DNA from: Rhizobium sp. ACO-34A
GTDB lineage: Bacteria > Pseudomonadota > Alphaproteobacteria > Rhizobiales > Rhizobiaceae
Direction of reading: 5' to 3'
Assembly: GCA_002600635.1 (NCBI GenBank)
Contig: CP021371.1
Location: forward strand, 561,001 to 625,000
Length of the DNA stretch: 64,000 nucleotides
Shown here: positions 52,513 to 62,782 of the stretch, in pieces
Position numbering within the stretch: position 1 is the stretch's first letter
How the letters are laid out: every line of letters starts with the position of its first letter
Made by a program: the position numbers and the translations under genes
Notes under the pieces: generated by a model
Database searches by the model: none
The model's input: only the letters and a program-made list of their open reading frames with translations
Told to the model about the DNA's origin: nothing

Positions 52513-53412
52513 CTAGATTCTGCTTGCGACCTCGGCGGCGAGCGGGATCGAGGGTTGTGCGCCTGCCTTCAGGCAGGCAAGCGAGCCGGCGACCGCAGCG
52601 CGGCGAAGCGCTGCTTCGAAATCCAGGCCCTGGTCAAGGCTTGCGGCGATGTAGCCGCAGAAGGTGTCACCGGCACCCACCGTATCGACCGGTGTGATCT
52701 CAAGTCCCTTGGTGCGGTAGAATTTGCCGTCGCGCGCGGCGATGACGCCATCGGCGCCAAGCGTGACGATCAGCGTCTGGCTGGTCTCGGAATGAAGGCG
52801 CAGCAGGGCCTTTTCACGCTCGTCGGCGCTCATGCCGTCCTGGCCGGCAAGCCGCTCGAACTCGGTTTCATTGGCAACGGCGATATCGGCCATCCGCCCG
52901 AGCCGGGCGGCATCCGTTGTCAGGGGCGCGATATTGATGATCGTGGTGATGCCTTTCGTCTTGGCGGAGGTCAGGGCCTGCTCGACGGCCGGAGCCGGAA
53001 CTTCGAGCTGCAGCATGAGGGTGTCGCCGGCTTTCATGCCGCCAACAGCCGTCAGGGCATCCTCGGTCGTTACCGTGCCGTTTGCGCCGGGAACGACCAC
53101 GATCATGTTTTCGCCGTCACCGCCGACGACGATCAGCGCCGTGCCCGTGGGTTCCGTTACGTGCTTGACGGTCGAAAGATCGGCCCCGGCATCCTTGAGA
53201 AGATGCAGTGCGGGTTCGGCAAACTGGTCTGCGCCGACAGCCCCGACCATTCGCACCTGAGAGCCTGCCCGCTGCGCCGCAAGTGCCTGATTGGCGCCCT
53301 TGCCGCCGGCCGCTGTCGAGAAGCTGGTGCCGCCGATGGTTTCGCCGGGCTTGGGCAGCCGCGGGCTCGTGGCGATGAGATCCATGTTGATGGAGCCGAA
53401 TACCGTGATCAT
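52513..53412 (-). CDS. rbsK: Ribokinase
   Basis: RbsK phosphorylates ribose to ribose-5-phosphate with ATP. The 299-residue PfkB-family protein shows the N-terminal signature VFGSINMDLI, the sugar-binding GGKGANQALAAQRAG (near residues 36-50), ANETEFERL and the C-terminal catalytic DTVGAGDTFCGYIAA with the base Asp near residue 249. GGAGGA lies before the ATG. It can use ribose freed by the nucleoside hydrolase encoded 2.6 kb away. rmuC lies upstream in the same direction, 44 bases apart. Confidence 0.93.
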   Translation of the reverse strand: MITVFGSINMDLIATSPRLPKPGETIGGTSFSTAAGGKGANQALAAQRAGSQVRMVGAVGADQFAEPALHLLKDAGADLSTVKHVTEPTGTALIVVGGDGENMIVVVPGANGTVTTEDALTAVGGMKAGDTLMLQLEVPAPAVEQALTSAKTKGITTIINIAPLTTDAARLGRMADIAVANETEFERLAGQDGMSADEREKALLRLHSETSQTLIVTLGADGVIAARDGKFYRTKGLEITPVDTVGAGDTFCGYIAASLDQGLDFEAALRRAAVAGSLACLKAGAQPSIPLAAEVASRI

Positions 53413-53456
53413 AGAACTGTCGTCCTCCGTTCCGGCGCTTCTTTTGGACGAATTGC

Positions 53457-54686
53457 TCAGTCCTCGTCAACAACCCTGAGCTTGAGAAAACCCGTGCGGC
53501 TTTCAACGGCCTTGCCGGAGGCTGCTTCGCTCTCCTCTTCCTTCGCTCCTCCGGCCGCTTCGAACTCCATCGCTTCGATCCGCGCACCGCGCTTGTTCAG
53601 CTTGTCCGCAGAGGTCAGGATCATGTCGACATCCCGTTGCGCCGCGAGGAAATGGCCCTGAAGCTTTCTTGTCCGTTCGTCGAGACGGGCGAGATCTTCC
53701 ATGAGGTGTACCACCTCGCCCTGAATGAGATGTGCCTGTTCCCGCATCCGCTGGTCTTTCAGCACGGCCTGGATCACCTGGATGGAGAGCATCAGCAGCG
53801 ACGGCGAAACGATGACGACCCGCTGCCTGTGAGCCTTCTGCACCACGGCCTCGAAGTTCTCGTGGATTTCGGCGAAGACCGATTCCGACGGGACGAACAG
53901 GAAGGCCATGTCCTGCGTCTCGCCGGTGATGAGGTATTTTTCGGCGATATCGCGGATATGCACTTCGATGTCCCGGCGGAATTGCTGGCCGGCCGCTTTC
54001 TTGAGTTCGGGTGTCCCTGCTTCCCGGATGGCATTCCACGCCTCCAGCGGAAACTTCGCATCCACCACCAGCGGCGGCGCGCCATTGGGCATGCGGATGG
54101 TGCAGTCCGGCCGATAACCGTTCGAAAGGGTCGGCTGGAAGCTGTAGGCGCCCATCGGCAGTCCGTCGGCGACGATCGTTTCCATGCGGGATTGCCCGAA
54201 GGCGCCTCGCGTCTGCTTGTTGGAGAGAATGGCCTGCAGCCCGACCACATCCTTGGCGAGCGACTGAATGTTGTTCTGAGCTGCATCGATGACCGCCAAC
54301 CGCTCCTGCAGGCGGCGCAGGTTCTCGTGCGTCGACCTGGTCTGTTCGCTGATCGTCGCGCCGATCCGGTGCGTCATGCCGTCCAGTCGCTGGCTGATCG
54401 TCTGGTTGAGTTCTGCCTGCCGGTTGCCGAAGACCTCGGACATTGCGGCAAGCCGGCCCTGCATTTCCGACTGCACCCGCAGCATTTCGGAAAGTCTTGC
54501 TTCGGCGGCGGCCTCACGCCTTGTCGCCTCCAGTTCGTGTTCGGCACGCATCCGCCCGGCCCGCCGCATGGAGAACACCAGAAGGACAATGATTGCGAGC
54601 GCTAGTACTCCGCCGATGATGGTGACGGTGGTCGAAGTTGGGGAGGTGATGCCCAGGCCAAGAAGTGAAGTGTCGATCTTGTTCAT
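53457..54686 (-). CDS. rmuC: DNA recombination protein RmuC
   Basis: RmuC limits recombination at inverted repeats in E. coli and has a nuclease-like fold. The 409 residues have one membrane anchor (VTIIGGVLALAIIVLLVFS near 20-40), a long coiled coil (40-140) and the RmuC domain with PD-(D/E)xK-like VVDAKFPLEAWNAI near residue 220, then MAFLFVPSESVFAEIHENF. It reads away from def. In related genomes I expect rmuC and def to be close neighbours; here two chemoreceptor genes lie between. Confidence 0.93.
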   Translation of the reverse strand: MNKIDTSLLGLGITSPTSTTVTIIGGVLALAIIVLLVFSMRRAGRMRAEHELEATRREAAAEARLSEMLRVQSEMQGRLAAMSEVFGNRQAELNQTISQRLDGMTHRIGATISEQTRSTHENLRRLQERLAVIDAAQNNIQSLAKDVVGLQAILSNKQTRGAFGQSRMETIVADGLPMGAYSFQPTLSNGYRPDCTIRMPNGAPPLVVDAKFPLEAWNAIREAGTPELKKAAGQQFRRDIEVHIRDIAEKYLITGETQDMAFLFVPSESVFAEIHENFEAVVQKAHRQRVVIVSPSLLMLSIQVIQAVLKDQRMREQAHLIQGEVVHLMEDLARLDERTRKLQGHFLAAQRDVDMILTSADKLNKRGARIEAMEFEAAGGAKEEESEAASGKAVESRTGFLKLRVVDED

Positions 54687-54956
54687 GGTTTGATCCTAGC
54701 AGATTCCGATCCATGCGATAGATCAAATCGGGAACAAAGCGAAATGGGACGAGCTTTGGCAGGTTCGAAGGCTTTAGGCTGCGCAGTTTTTCGGCAGGCG
54801 GTCTGCGTAGAAATGGGGACGCCTGCCTGAACCAAAAAAAGTATGAAATTTCAGGTATTGTGCAACGCAATGTTTACCATTGCAGTATTTTATAAAATTC
54901 TAAATGTAAGATCCGAAGCGCCTGCCGCGCAAGTCATTTCCAAGCTGGGGTTAATA
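54687..54956. other. Divergent control region rmuC / globin chemoreceptor 1
   Basis: This 270-base region becomes markedly AT-rich at its right side. It holds the dyad GCAATG/CATTGC (54867-54883) and the palindrome ATTTTATAAAAT (54887-54898), the latter 59 bases before the start of the first globin chemoreceptor. No gene is supported here. Confidence 0.55.
54867..54898 (+). promoter_or_regulatory. Adjacent dyads in the promoter of globin chemoreceptor 1
   Basis: GCAATG (54867-54872) and CATTGC (54878-54883) form a perfect repeat with a five-base spacer, followed by the perfect palindrome ATTTTATAAAAT (54887-54898). The second element contains TATAAA and can serve as a -10. The first is a candidate operator. 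Confidence 0.45.
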
Positions 54957-56486
54957 ATGATGCAAGTGGATGAAAGAGACGCGCTGGCGGCGCGCCTGAA
55001 CTTTCTTGGCCTTGACGATAAGGCGAAGAATACCCTGCGCAAACTGGCCCCTTCGATCAGGAAGAATATTGGTTCGGCGCTCGACGTATTCTACAAGAAA
55101 GTGCGCAGCACCCCGGAAACGGCAGCTTTCTTCCGCAACGAAGACCACATACAGGGCGCGAAGAAACGGCAGGAAGGCCACTGGGATGTCGTGGTGAACG
55201 CGCAGTATGACGCGCGCTATGTCGAGGGTGTCGTTGCCGTCGGCAAGGCCCATGCCCGTATCGGTCTCGAACCCCGCTGGTACATCGGTGGTTACGCGCT
55301 ACTCGCGGAGCAGCTGATCCATGCCGTGATCCGTGAACGTTGGCCGACGCGCTTTGCCCGCAAGGAAGCCCAGACACTTGCCGAGGAAGTGGGCGTGCTG
55401 GTCAAGGCCGCACTTCTGGACATGGACTATTCCATCACCGTCTATCTCGATATTCTGTCGGCTGAACGCAAAGCGGCGGACGAGGCCCGCATCAAGACGG
55501 AGCAGGAGCAGGCGGTTGCGCTTGCTGCCCTCAGCGACGTGCTGACCAAGCTCGCCGGCGGTGATCTGGAAGCCAAGCTGCCAAGCGACCAGCCGCCGAA
55601 TTTCGTCGGAATGGCCTCTGACTACAATACGTCCGTCGAGAAGCTTCGTGCGACCATCGGGACCGTGCGGAGTGCGGCGGAGGAGATCCTGCGCTCGACC
55701 ACGGCGATTTCGAATGCATCGGATGAGCTTGCCCAGCGCACCGAGCAGCAGGCCGCGGGGCTGGAGCAAAGCACGGCGGCGCTGCATGAACTGACGCAGA
55801 ATGTCACGCTGAGCGCAGAAGGCGCGCAGAAGGCGGCAAAGGTCGTCGGCTATGCCCTCGACGAGGCGCGAGCCTCCGGCAATGTCGTGATGAATGCCGT
55901 GGCCGCCATGGGCGCGATCGAGAAGTCTTCAGACGGCATCTCCAAGATCATCGGCGTGATCGACGAGATCGCCTTCCAGACCAACCTGCTGGCGTTGAAC
56001 GCCGGTGTCGAAGCGGCCCGCGCCGGAGAGGCCGGTCGTGGCTTCGCGGTGGTGGCGCAGGAAGTGCGCGAACTCGCCCAGCGTTGCGCAAGCGCGGCCA
56101 AGGAAATCAAGGGCCTCATCTCGCAGAGCTCCACCCAGGTCGAGACTGGCGTCGGGCTTGTCAACAATGCTGGTGAGGCGCTCGACAAGATCATCGAACG
56201 TATCGGCGAGATCAACGGCATCGTGGCTGGGATTGCCTCGGCTGCCGCGGACCAGTCGAGCGGTCTCCATGAAGTGAACACCGCGGTCGGCGGCATGGAC
56301 ACGATCACCCAGAAGAACGCGGCGATGGTGCAGGAGACCTCGGGCCAGACGGCCACCCTGCGGGAAGAGGTTGAACGGCTCGTCACGGCGCTGCGCGGTT
56401 TCCGGTCGCGCGACGAGCATGAGGCTGGCCAGTCTCACTCCTCCAGGCGGATCGAAGACGTTCTTGCCCATCGCAGGGCGGGTTGA
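54957..56486 (+). CDS. Globin-coupled chemoreceptor 1 (HemAT-like)
   Basis: A soluble heme-based oxygen sensor joined to a chemotaxis signalling domain; no membrane segment is seen. In the 509-residue product the protoglobin domain spans residues 5-170, with the proximal His H99 in [22 protein letters not shown]-like linker follows ([17 protein letters not shown]), then the signalling hairpin with tip [20 protein letters not shown]. There is no C-terminal pentapeptide. By family it should mediate aerotaxis. I use the ATG at 54957 (54960 is possible); a longer frame is not homologous. A similar gene follows at 56650. Confidence 0.92.
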   Translation: MMQVDERDALAARLNFLGLDDKAKNTLRKLAPSIRKNIGSALDVFYKKVRSTPETAAFFRNEDHIQGAKKRQEGHWDVVVNAQYDARYVEGVVAVGKAHARIGLEPRWYIGGYALLAEQLIHAVIRERWPTRFARKEAQTLAEEVGVLVKAALLDMDYSITVYLDILSAERKAADEARIKTEQEQAVALAALSDVLTKLAGGDLEAKLPSDQPPNFVGMASDYNTSVEKLRATIGTVRSAAEEILRSTTAISNASDELAQRTEQQAAGLEQSTAALHELTQNVTLSAEGAQKAAKVVGYALDEARASGNVVMNAVAAMGAIEKSSDGISKIIGVIDEIAFQTNLLALNAGVEAARAGEAGRGFAVVAQEVRELAQRCASAAKEIKGLISQSSTQVETGVGLVNNAGEALDKIIERIGEINGIVAGIASAAADQSSGLHEVNTAVGGMDTITQKNAAMVQETSGQTATLREEVERLVTALRGFRSRDEHEAGQSHSSRRIEDVLAHRRAG

Positions 56487-56502
56487 TTTCGGAAGTGAAG
56501 AT

Positions 56503-56525
56503 GAGCGCGGCACCGTGTCGCGCTC
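56503..56525 (+). terminator. Hairpin after globin chemoreceptor 1
   Basis: GAGCGCG (56503-56509) pairs with CGCGCTC (56519-56525), 16 bases after the stop codon. The following sequence has only two T in a row, so termination would be weak. Confidence 0.45.
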
Positions 56526-56649
56526 TTGGAATTCGTCAATTTTAAATGGCGCCTGTTCATCGGTCGTTTAGGATTTTCACGAATGCTCATCTCATATTGG
56601 ATGACATTCACGAGTTTCCTTCGGGAGGCTCGAAAATCGTGGCGAGACA

Positions 56650-58146
56650 ATGAGCATAGATACCGACGACAATCTTTCCGAGCGCCTTGCTTTCCTCGAA
56701 CTGGACCAGAAGACCTGTCGTACGCTGAGCTCGCTGCGGCCGACGCTGTCGGAAATCATCGGCGGCGCGCTCGACAAGTTCTATGCGAAGATTGCCGCGA
56801 CACCGAAGCTCAAGCGTTTCTTCAGCGACAAGGCGCACATGGATGCGGCCAAGAACGCCCAGATCGGCCATTGGGAAAAGCTGTCCAGCGGCAAGTTCAC
56901 CGCCGACTACGTCAAGGGGGTAACCGCCGTCGGCAATGCGCATGCCCGGATCGGCCTGGAGCCCCGCTGGTATATCGGCGGCTATTCCATGCTGATGACC
57001 GAGCTGGTTTCCGGCGTGTTGAAGAAGCATTGGCCCTTTCCGTTCGGCAAGCGCCACGCCGATGCCCTGAGCGAGAAGCTCGGCGCGCTCATCAAGGCCT
57101 CCATGCTGGACATGGACTATTCCATCTCGGTCTATCTCGACGCTCTCGAAGAGAAGCGCCGCAAGCTCGAGCAGGACCGTGAGCGTTTCGAGGCCGACCA
57201 GCGTCTTGCCATGGACCACCTCCGCAAGGGGCTGGAAGCGCTGGCGCGTGGCGATTTCGAGACCAAGATGTCGACCGATCTGCCGGAAAATTTCAAGGAA
57301 ATGGCCGGGCATTACAACGAGACGATCGTGCGCCTGAGCGCTTCCTTCGCTTCCATCCGGCGAACCTCGGAAGAAATCCTCGACGGAACCGAAACCATCG
57401 CCAAGGCTTCCGACGAGATCTCCGTGCGCACTTCCAAGCAGGCCGCCGGCATTCAGGAGAGCTCGACGGCCCTGCAACAGCTTTCGGTGAGTGTCAGCCA
57501 AACGGCGTCCAACGCGCAGCGCGCTTCGCAGGCGGTGAACGAGGCCCAGCAGCAGGCGCGCACCTCCGGCGAGGTCGTGTCCAGCGCGATCTCGGCCATG
57601 GCAGAAATCGAAAAATCCTCCGCCGAGATTTCGAAGATCATCGGCGTCATCGACGAGATTGCCTTCCAGACAAACCTTCTGGCGCTGAATGCCGGTGTCG
57701 AGGCAGCTCGCGCCGGTGATGCCGGCAAGGGCTTTGCCGTCGTTGCGCAGGAAGTGCGTCAGCTCGCGCAGCGCACCGCCGATGCCGCCAAGGAGATCAA
57801 GCGACTGATTTCCCAGAGCTCGGATCAGGTGAACGAAGGCGTCGGCCTCGTCTCAAACACGGGGACTGCTCTCGGAGACATCATCTCGCGCATCGACGCC
57901 GTGCATGCCATCGTCTCTGACATTGCCGGTGCCGCAAAGGATCAGGCGACCGGTCTCAGCGAAGTCAATCAGGCGACGCACAGCATCGACATGCTGACCC
58001 ACGAGAACAGCGCGATGGTCGAGCAGACCTCGGCGGAAAGCCAGCGTCTTCGCAACGAGGTGGCCGGTTTGGTCCAGTTGCTCGGTGAAATTCGCGTTCA
58101 CGACAGTTCGGCGGAGCGGCACGTCATCCACGCCCGCGCGGCGTAA
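56650..58146 (+). CDS. Globin-coupled chemoreceptor 2 (HemAT-like)
   Basis: A 498-residue paralogue of the gene just upstream. The protoglobin domain (residues 8-165) keeps the proximal His H98 in [17 protein letters not shown], and the HAMP-like and signalling regions follow ([20 protein letters not shown]). It differs clearly in the globin distal part and at the C-terminus ([15 protein letters not shown]), so the two are old, diverged copies rather than a recent duplication. It is cytoplasmic, with no membrane helix. A perfect terminator ends it before def. An oxygen or redox role is inferred from the family. Confidence 0.92.
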   Translation: MSIDTDDNLSERLAFLELDQKTCRTLSSLRPTLSEIIGGALDKFYAKIAATPKLKRFFSDKAHMDAAKNAQIGHWEKLSSGKFTADYVKGVTAVGNAHARIGLEPRWYIGGYSMLMTELVSGVLKKHWPFPFGKRHADALSEKLGALIKASMLDMDYSISVYLDALEEKRRKLEQDRERFEADQRLAMDHLRKGLEALARGDFETKMSTDLPENFKEMAGHYNETIVRLSASFASIRRTSEEILDGTETIAKASDEISVRTSKQAAGIQESSTALQQLSVSVSQTASNAQRASQAVNEAQQQARTSGEVVSSAISAMAEIEKSSAEISKIIGVIDEIAFQTNLLALNAGVEAARAGDAGKGFAVVAQEVRQLAQRTADAAKEIKRLISQSSDQVNEGVGLVSNTGTALGDIISRIDAVHAIVSDIAGAAKDQATGLSEVNQATHSIDMLTHENSAMVEQTSAESQRLRNEVAGLVQLLGEIRVHDSSAERHVIHARAA

Positions 58147-58173
58147 CGGCGCAATCCGTCGCTGAAGCACTCC

Positions 58174-58198
58174 AAACGCGGGCATGTCCCGCGTTTTT
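58174..58198 (+). terminator. Terminator after globin chemoreceptor 2
   Basis: AAACGCGGG (58174-58182) pairs with CCCGCGTTT (58188-58196) around a five-base loop, followed by TTC. It isolates the chemoreceptor pair from the def-fmt-truA operon. Confidence 0.85.
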
Positions 58199-58235
58199 CG
58201 ATTCCATATGGGAAAAAGATCGGCTATGGGAGGCC

Positions 58236-58751
58236 ATGACCATCAAGCCCCTCATTATCCTTCCCGATCCCCTTCTGCGCCAGGTTTCCGCGTCCGTGGA
58301 GCGCGTCGATGACGATGTGCGCCGGCTTGCCGACGACATGTTGGAAACCATGTACGATGCGCCGGGCATCGGGCTTGCCGCGATCCAGGTGGGCGTCGCA
58401 CGCCGCATGCTGGTGATCGACGTCAGCCGGGAAGGGGAGGAGAAGACGCCGCTCGTCTTCATCAATCCCGAGATCATCAAGAGCTCGGACGAGCGCTCCT
58501 CCTATGAAGAGGGCTGCCTGTCGATCCCGGATTATTATGCCGAGGTCGAACGCCCCGCCGTCGTCACCGTCAAGTCGCTCGACCGGGACGGCAAGGAGCA
58601 GATCACCGAAGCCGATGGACTGCTGGCGACCTGCCTGCAGCACGAGATCGACCATCTGAACGGCGTGCTGTTCATCGATCACATCTCCCGGCTGAAGCGC
58701 GACATGGTGATCAAGAAATTCACCAAGGTAGCCAAGCAGAAGGCGCTCTGA
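58236..58751 (+). CDS. def: Peptide deformylase
   Basis: Def removes the formyl group from N-terminal Met of new proteins. The 171-residue protein has the three family motifs: [10 protein letters not shown] (near residue 45), [16 protein letters not shown] (Cys metal ligand near 92) and [12 protein letters not shown] (two His ligands near 135). GGGAGG precedes the ATG. fmt follows after 66 bases. Confidence 0.97.
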   Translation: MTIKPLIILPDPLLRQVSASVERVDDDVRRLADDMLETMYDAPGIGLAAIQVGVARRMLVIDVSREGEEKTPLVFINPEIIKSSDERSSYEEGCLSIPDYYAEVERPAVVTVKSLDRDGKEQITEADGLLATCLQHEIDHLNGVLFIDHISRLKRDMVIKKFTKVAKQKAL

Positions 58752-58817
58752 GCCTTCTCATGGTTCGTTGACCGCCTCATCCGGCGGACATGCGTGATCG
58801 ACGGAGGCTGAGAGGCA

Positions 58818-59753
58818 ATGGCACTGCGCATCATTTTCATGGGAACTCCGGAGTTCTCTGTTGCCACGCTTGAGGCTCTGGCTGCCGCCGGCCACGATAT
58901 CGTTGCTGTCTACAGCCAGCCGCCGCGGCCCGCCGGTCGCCGCGGGCTCGATCTGCAGAAGTCGCCCGTTCATCTCGCTGCCGAAAAGCTTGGGCTACCT
59001 GTCCGCCATCCCCTGAACTTTCGCGCCGAGGAAGACCGCGAGGCTTTCCGCGAACTCGGTGCCGATGTGGCTGTGGTCGTCGCCTACGGGCTGCTCTTGC
59101 CGGAAGCGATCCTGACCGGCACCCGTCTCGGGGCCTATAACGGCCATGCATCGCTTCTGCCGCGCTGGCGTGGTGCCGCTCCCATCCAGCGCGCCATCAT
59201 GGCTGGCGATACCGAGACCGGCATGATGGTGATGAAGATGGACAAGGGGTTAGACACCGGCCCCGTGGCATTGACCCGCAAGGTCGCGATCGATCCCGAC
59301 ATGACATTCGGCGAACTGCATGATCGCCTCCGTGACGCAGGCGCCGACGCCATGGTCGAGGCAATCGCGAAGCTGGAAGCTGGTGACCTCACCAGCTTCC
59401 CGCAGGCCGAAGACGGTGTGCTCTATGCCGCAAAGATCGCGAAGGAAGAGACCCGCATAGACTTTGGCAAGCCCGCGACAGACGTTCATAACCACATCCG
59501 TGGTCTTGCCCCTTTTCCGGGTGCGTGGTTCGAAATCGAACTGAACGGCAAGCCGGAACGGGTCAAGGTTCTGGGGTCCACATTGGCGGAAGGCACGGGA
59601 GCGCCGGGTACGGTGCTCGACGAAACGCTGACGATCGCCTGCGCTTCCGGTGCAGTCAGGCTGACCCGCCTGCAGAAGGCTGGCGGCAAGCCGCTCGATG
59701 CCGCCGACTTCCTGCGGGGAACGCCGGTTGCGGCCGGCACGGTGCTTTCCTGA
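58818..59753 (+). CDS. fmt: Methionyl-tRNA formyltransferase
   Basis: Fmt adds the formyl group to initiator Met-tRNA using 10-formyl-tetrahydrofolate. The 311-residue protein opens [18 protein letters not shown] and has the catalytic stretch [20 protein letters not shown] (Asn, His, then Asp later) near residues 110-130. The C-terminal tRNA-binding domain follows. GAGAGG lies before the ATG. Its TGA shares a base with the truA ATG, so the two are translationally coupled. Confidence 0.97.
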   Translation: MALRIIFMGTPEFSVATLEALAAAGHDIVAVYSQPPRPAGRRGLDLQKSPVHLAAEKLGLPVRHPLNFRAEEDREAFRELGADVAVVVAYGLLLPEAILTGTRLGAYNGHASLLPRWRGAAPIQRAIMAGDTETGMMVMKMDKGLDTGPVALTRKVAIDPDMTFGELHDRLRDAGADAMVEAIAKLEAGDLTSFPQAEDGVLYAAKIAKEETRIDFGKPATDVHNHIRGLAPFPGAWFEIELNGKPERVKVLGSTLAEGTGAPGTVLDETLTIACASGAVRLTRLQKAGGKPLDAADFLRGTPVAAGTVLS

Positions 59754-60508
59754 TGTCTCGCTTCCGTATGACCGTCGAATATGACGGCACGCCTTATGTC
59801 GGCTGGCAGCGGCAGGAAAACGGGCCGTCGGTTCAGGGGGCGCTGGAAGCCGCCGTCCTGTCGCTGACGGGAGAAACAGTGTCCATTCGCGGTGCCGGTA
59901 GAACCGATTCCGGCGTTCATGCGCTCGGTCAGGTCATCCATGTCGACCTTTCGCGCGCCTGGGTGCCTCACAAGCTCCGCAACGCGTTGAATGCCCATCT
60001 TGCCATGGCGGGAGAGCGTGTCGCCGTACTCGACGTTGCCGCCGTCGATGATGCCTTTGACGCGCGCTTTTCCGCGATCCGCCGCCACTATCTCTACCGC
60101 ATCATCAGCCGTCCGGCACGTCTGGCGGTGGAGGCGGAGCGTGCCTGGTGGGTGCCGAAGCCGCTCGATTATGAAGCGATGCATGCCGCCGCCCAGACGC
60201 TGGTCGGCCATCACGACTTCACCACCTTCCGCTCGGCGCATTGCCAGGCAACGAGCCCGGTTCGCACGCTCGACCGGTTGGATGTAACGAGAACGGGCGA
60301 GCTGATCGAGATCCGGGCTTCGGCCCAGAGCTTCCTGCACAATCAGATCCGCTCCTTTGCGGGCACGCTCAAGCTTGCCGGCGCGGGCAAGATGACGCCC
60401 GCGGATGTGCGTGCGGCACTCGACGCCCGCGACCGCGCGGCCTGCGGGCCGGTTGCGCCGCCGGAAGGCCTGTTCTTCATGAAGGTGGATTACCCCGGCG
60501 ACGAATGA
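59753..60508 (+). CDS. truA: tRNA pseudouridine(38-40) synthase
   Basis: TruA makes pseudouridine at positions 38-40 of the tRNA anticodon arm. The 251-residue product has [20 protein letters not shown] and the catalytic Asp in [16 protein letters not shown] (near residue 50), with [13 protein letters not shown] near residue 200. It starts on the last base of fmt's stop (TGATG) and ends one base from the convergent membrane-protein gene. Confidence 0.97.
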   Translation: MSRFRMTVEYDGTPYVGWQRQENGPSVQGALEAAVLSLTGETVSIRGAGRTDSGVHALGQVIHVDLSRAWVPHKLRNALNAHLAMAGERVAVLDVAAVDDAFDARFSAIRRHYLYRIISRPARLAVEAERAWWVPKPLDYEAMHAAAQTLVGHHDFTTFRSAHCQATSPVRTLDRLDVTRTGELIEIRASAQSFLHNQIRSFAGTLKLAGAGKMTPADVRAALDARDRAACGPVAPPEGLFFMKVDYPGDE

Positions 60509-61105
60509 TCAGCCCGGGAAGACCCCGAGATAGCGTTCCAGCAGTTCCGACAGGATCATCGAAGGCACGAGCAGAACCATGGTGACGGTCGCAATCGTCA
60601 GCATGTGATTGCCGAAGACCATCCGGAAGATGCGGAAAAGGCTGACGATGAAGACGAGCATCAGGCCGAGCCAGGCAAAGGCCACCAGCGTGTCGATCGC
60701 GGGAACCATCATCATCAACAGGACCAGGGCGGCATAGGCATAGGAAACCGGCACGGCCATCCAGTTGGAAATCGCCACGATCGCCGCGAATTTCTGCCCT
60801 ATCCCGACCATCCAGCAGAGAAGGCCGACGAGAACCAGCGGCACGACCCAGTTGGCGAATTCCACCAGTGTCAGGCGGAAGAAGAAGACGGCGTCGACAT
60901 CGGCGCCGGACGGCAGGGTTTCGAGGAAGGCCTTCCGCCACCACAGGAAGGAAATGACGATGGTGGGCAAGGCCCAGACGGCGGCCCAGAAGGACCGCAG
61001 CGCGCCGCGGTCGGAAAGATCGAGAAAAGAGAAACCGCGCGGGTCCTGCTTGAACAGGAGCCATAGTCCGGTCAGGTAGGTCTCGACCTCCTTAAGCGAC
61101 GGCAT
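60509..61105 (-). CDS. Multi-pass membrane protein of unknown function
   Basis: I do not recognise a named family. The 198-residue protein has about five hydrophobic helices ([34 protein letters not shown], then [18 protein letters not shown] and LIMLVFIV-like stretches), and looks like an inner-membrane protein, somewhat like Yip1-type or DUF proteins seen next to dapE in rhizobia. The ATG at 61105 lies inside the end of dapE (14-base overlap), so translation is likely coupled to dapE. It converges on truA with no gap. Confidence 0.75.
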   Translation of the reverse strand: MPSLKEVETYLTGLWLLFKQDPRGFSFLDLSDRGALRSFWAAVWALPTIVISFLWWRKAFLETLPSGADVDAVFFFRLTLVEFANWVVPLVLVGLLCWMVGIGQKFAAIVAISNWMAVPVSYAYAALVLLMMMVPAIDTLVAFAWLGLMLVFIVSLFRIFRMVFGNHMLTIATVTMVLLVPSMILSELLERYLGVFPG

Positions 61106-62285
61106 TCGCAAACCATTGTTCGATGAAGGTGCGGTAGATGCGGGTCAATGTCTCGAGATCCTCTACCGCTACACGTTCATCGACCATGTGCATGGTCTGC
61201 CCGACGAGTCCGAACTCCACCACCGGGCAATAGTCCTTGATGAAACGCGCATCCGAGGTTCCGCCTGTCGTTGAAAGCTGCGGCGAAGTGCCGACGATTT
61301 TCTCGATTGCATCGGAAAGTGACGCAATCAGGGCGTTGTTGCGGGTCAGGAAGACGTGGCTCGGTCTTTCCGACCAGACGATGTCATAACCGATGGGTTC
61401 GCGGCCGGGCCGCAGTGTCGTATCGGCAGCGGCGGCATCGAGACGGCGCAGGATCTCTGCCTGCAGGCTTTCCGCCGACCAGGTGTCGTTGAACCGGATG
61501 TTGAACTTGAAGACGGCGCTGGCCGGAATGACGTTGGTCGCGGCATTGCCGACATCGATCGAGGTGACCTCGAGGTTCGACGGCTGGAAATTGTCCGTGC
61601 CATGGTCGAAGGGCGGGTTCATCAGGGATTCCGCGAGCTTGATCGCCCCGCGCACCGGGTTGTCGGCCAGATGCGGATAGGCGGCATGGCCCTGCACGCC
61701 GCGCACGGTCACCGTGCCGGAGATCGAGCCGCGGCGACCGATCTTGATCATGTCGCCGAGCTGGTCGGGATTGGTCGGTTCGCCGACGAGGCAGGCGTCC
61801 CATTTCTCGCCACGGGAAGCGGCCCATTCGAGAAGCTTGGTCGTGCCGTTGATCGCAGGACCTTCCTCGTCGCCGGTGATCAGCAGCGAGACGGAGCCCT
61901 TGGGAGCGCCCTTCTCCCCGACCAGCCGGGCAAGGGCCGCGATGAAGCAGGCGATGCCGCCCTTCATGTCGACCGCGCCGCGGCCGTAGAGCATGCCGTC
62001 GGAGATTTCCGCGGCGAACGGCGGATGGCTCCATGCTGCCTCGTTGCCGACCGGCACGACATCGGTATGTCCGGCGAACATCAGGTGCGGCCCGTCCGTT
62101 CCGAGGCGAGCGTAGAGGTTTTCAATGTCGGGCGTGCCTTCGTCCCGGGCCATGACGCGGGAAACTTCAAAGCCGAGCGGCTCCAGAAGCTGTTGCAGCG
62201 TAGTCAGCGCGCCGCCTTCATGAGGTGTGACGGAGGGGCAGCGGATAAGGGCCTGGAGGACGTCGACGGGATTGGTAGCGATCAT
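61092..62285 (-). CDS. dapE: Succinyl-diaminopimelate desuccinylase
   Basis: DapE cleaves N-succinyl-LL-diaminopimelate, a late step to lysine and peptidoglycan precursors. The 397-residue M20-family enzyme has the metal motifs [12 protein letters not shown] (His, Asp near residue 70), [11 protein letters not shown] (near 103) and [13 protein letters not shown] (Glu-Glu near 137). The C-terminal His is in [13 protein letters not shown] use the ATG at 62285; an in-frame GTG at 62297 is possible. dapD, an earlier step, lies upstream in the same direction. Confidence 0.96.
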   Translation of the reverse strand: MIATNPVDVLQALIRCPSVTPHEGGALTTLQQLLEPLGFEVSRVMARDEGTPDIENLYARLGTDGPHLMFAGHTDVVPVGNEAAWSHPPFAAEISDGMLYGRGAVDMKGGIACFIAALARLVGEKGAPKGSVSLLITGDEEGPAINGTTKLLEWAASRGEKWDACLVGEPTNPDQLGDMIKIGRRGSISGTVTVRGVQGHAAYPHLADNPVRGAIKLAESLMNPPFDHGTDNFQPSNLEVTSIDVGNAATNVIPASAVFKFNIRFNDTWSAESLQAEILRRLDAAAADTTLRPGREPIGYDIVWSERPSHVFLTRNNALIASLSDAIEKIVGTSPQLSTTGGTSDARFIKDYCPVVEFGLVGQTMHMVDERVAVEDLETLTRIYRTFIEQWFANAVA

Positions 62286-62393
62286 GACATACTGCACTGG
62301 ATGGAGCCCGGACCACGAGCGGTCGATCCGGCCTGAAAAGGGATCGGGCAGATTTATCTGATCGGCTGCGTCGTGTCACCACCCAAGGCTGCG

Positions 62394-62777
62394 TCACGAC
62401 CTGGGCCAGTCGGTCGCGCCTCCATAGGCATTGGCATTGCGGGATGATGGCCACATGCAGAGCACGAAAAGCACCAGCATCGATACGGCCGGGATGAAGA
62501 TCGTCAGCGCGATCAGCCCCGGCATGCCCATGTCGTGCAGCCGCTTGATGCTCATCATCACGGCCGACACGATGGAAAGTCCCATGCTGATGATGAACAC
62601 CAGCTGGTAAAGCGGAAGGAGGTCGTCATCCTCCGGAACGAGTGTCAGCTTGGCCAGGGCAAAGGAATTCATCATCAGCCAGAACAGCCAGCCGAGAATG
62701 AAGGTCTGCCGGCCCGCCCGGCCGGACGGGCTGAAGAACAGCCACGATACAGTCGGCCGGCGGGCCGGAGCCAGCAT
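62394..62777 (-). CDS. DUF805-family membrane protein
   Basis: A 127-residue protein with the DUF805 layout: an N-terminal FFSPSGRAGRQTFILGWLFW segment, then three further hydrophobic helices and the conserved SIKRLHDMGMPG motif near residue 78, ending in NAYG. The function of the family is unknown. It lies five bases after the dapD stop and upstream of dapE, so the three genes are probably one transcript; whether it has a role in the lysine pathway is doubtful. Confidence 0.85.
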   Translation of the reverse strand: MLAPARRPTVSWLFFSPSGRAGRQTFILGWLFWLMMNSFALAKLTLVPEDDDLLPLYQLVFIISMGLSIVSAVMMSIKRLHDMGMPGLIALTIFIPAVSMLVLFVLCMWPSSRNANAYGGATDWPRS

Positions 62778-62782
62778 GGGGA

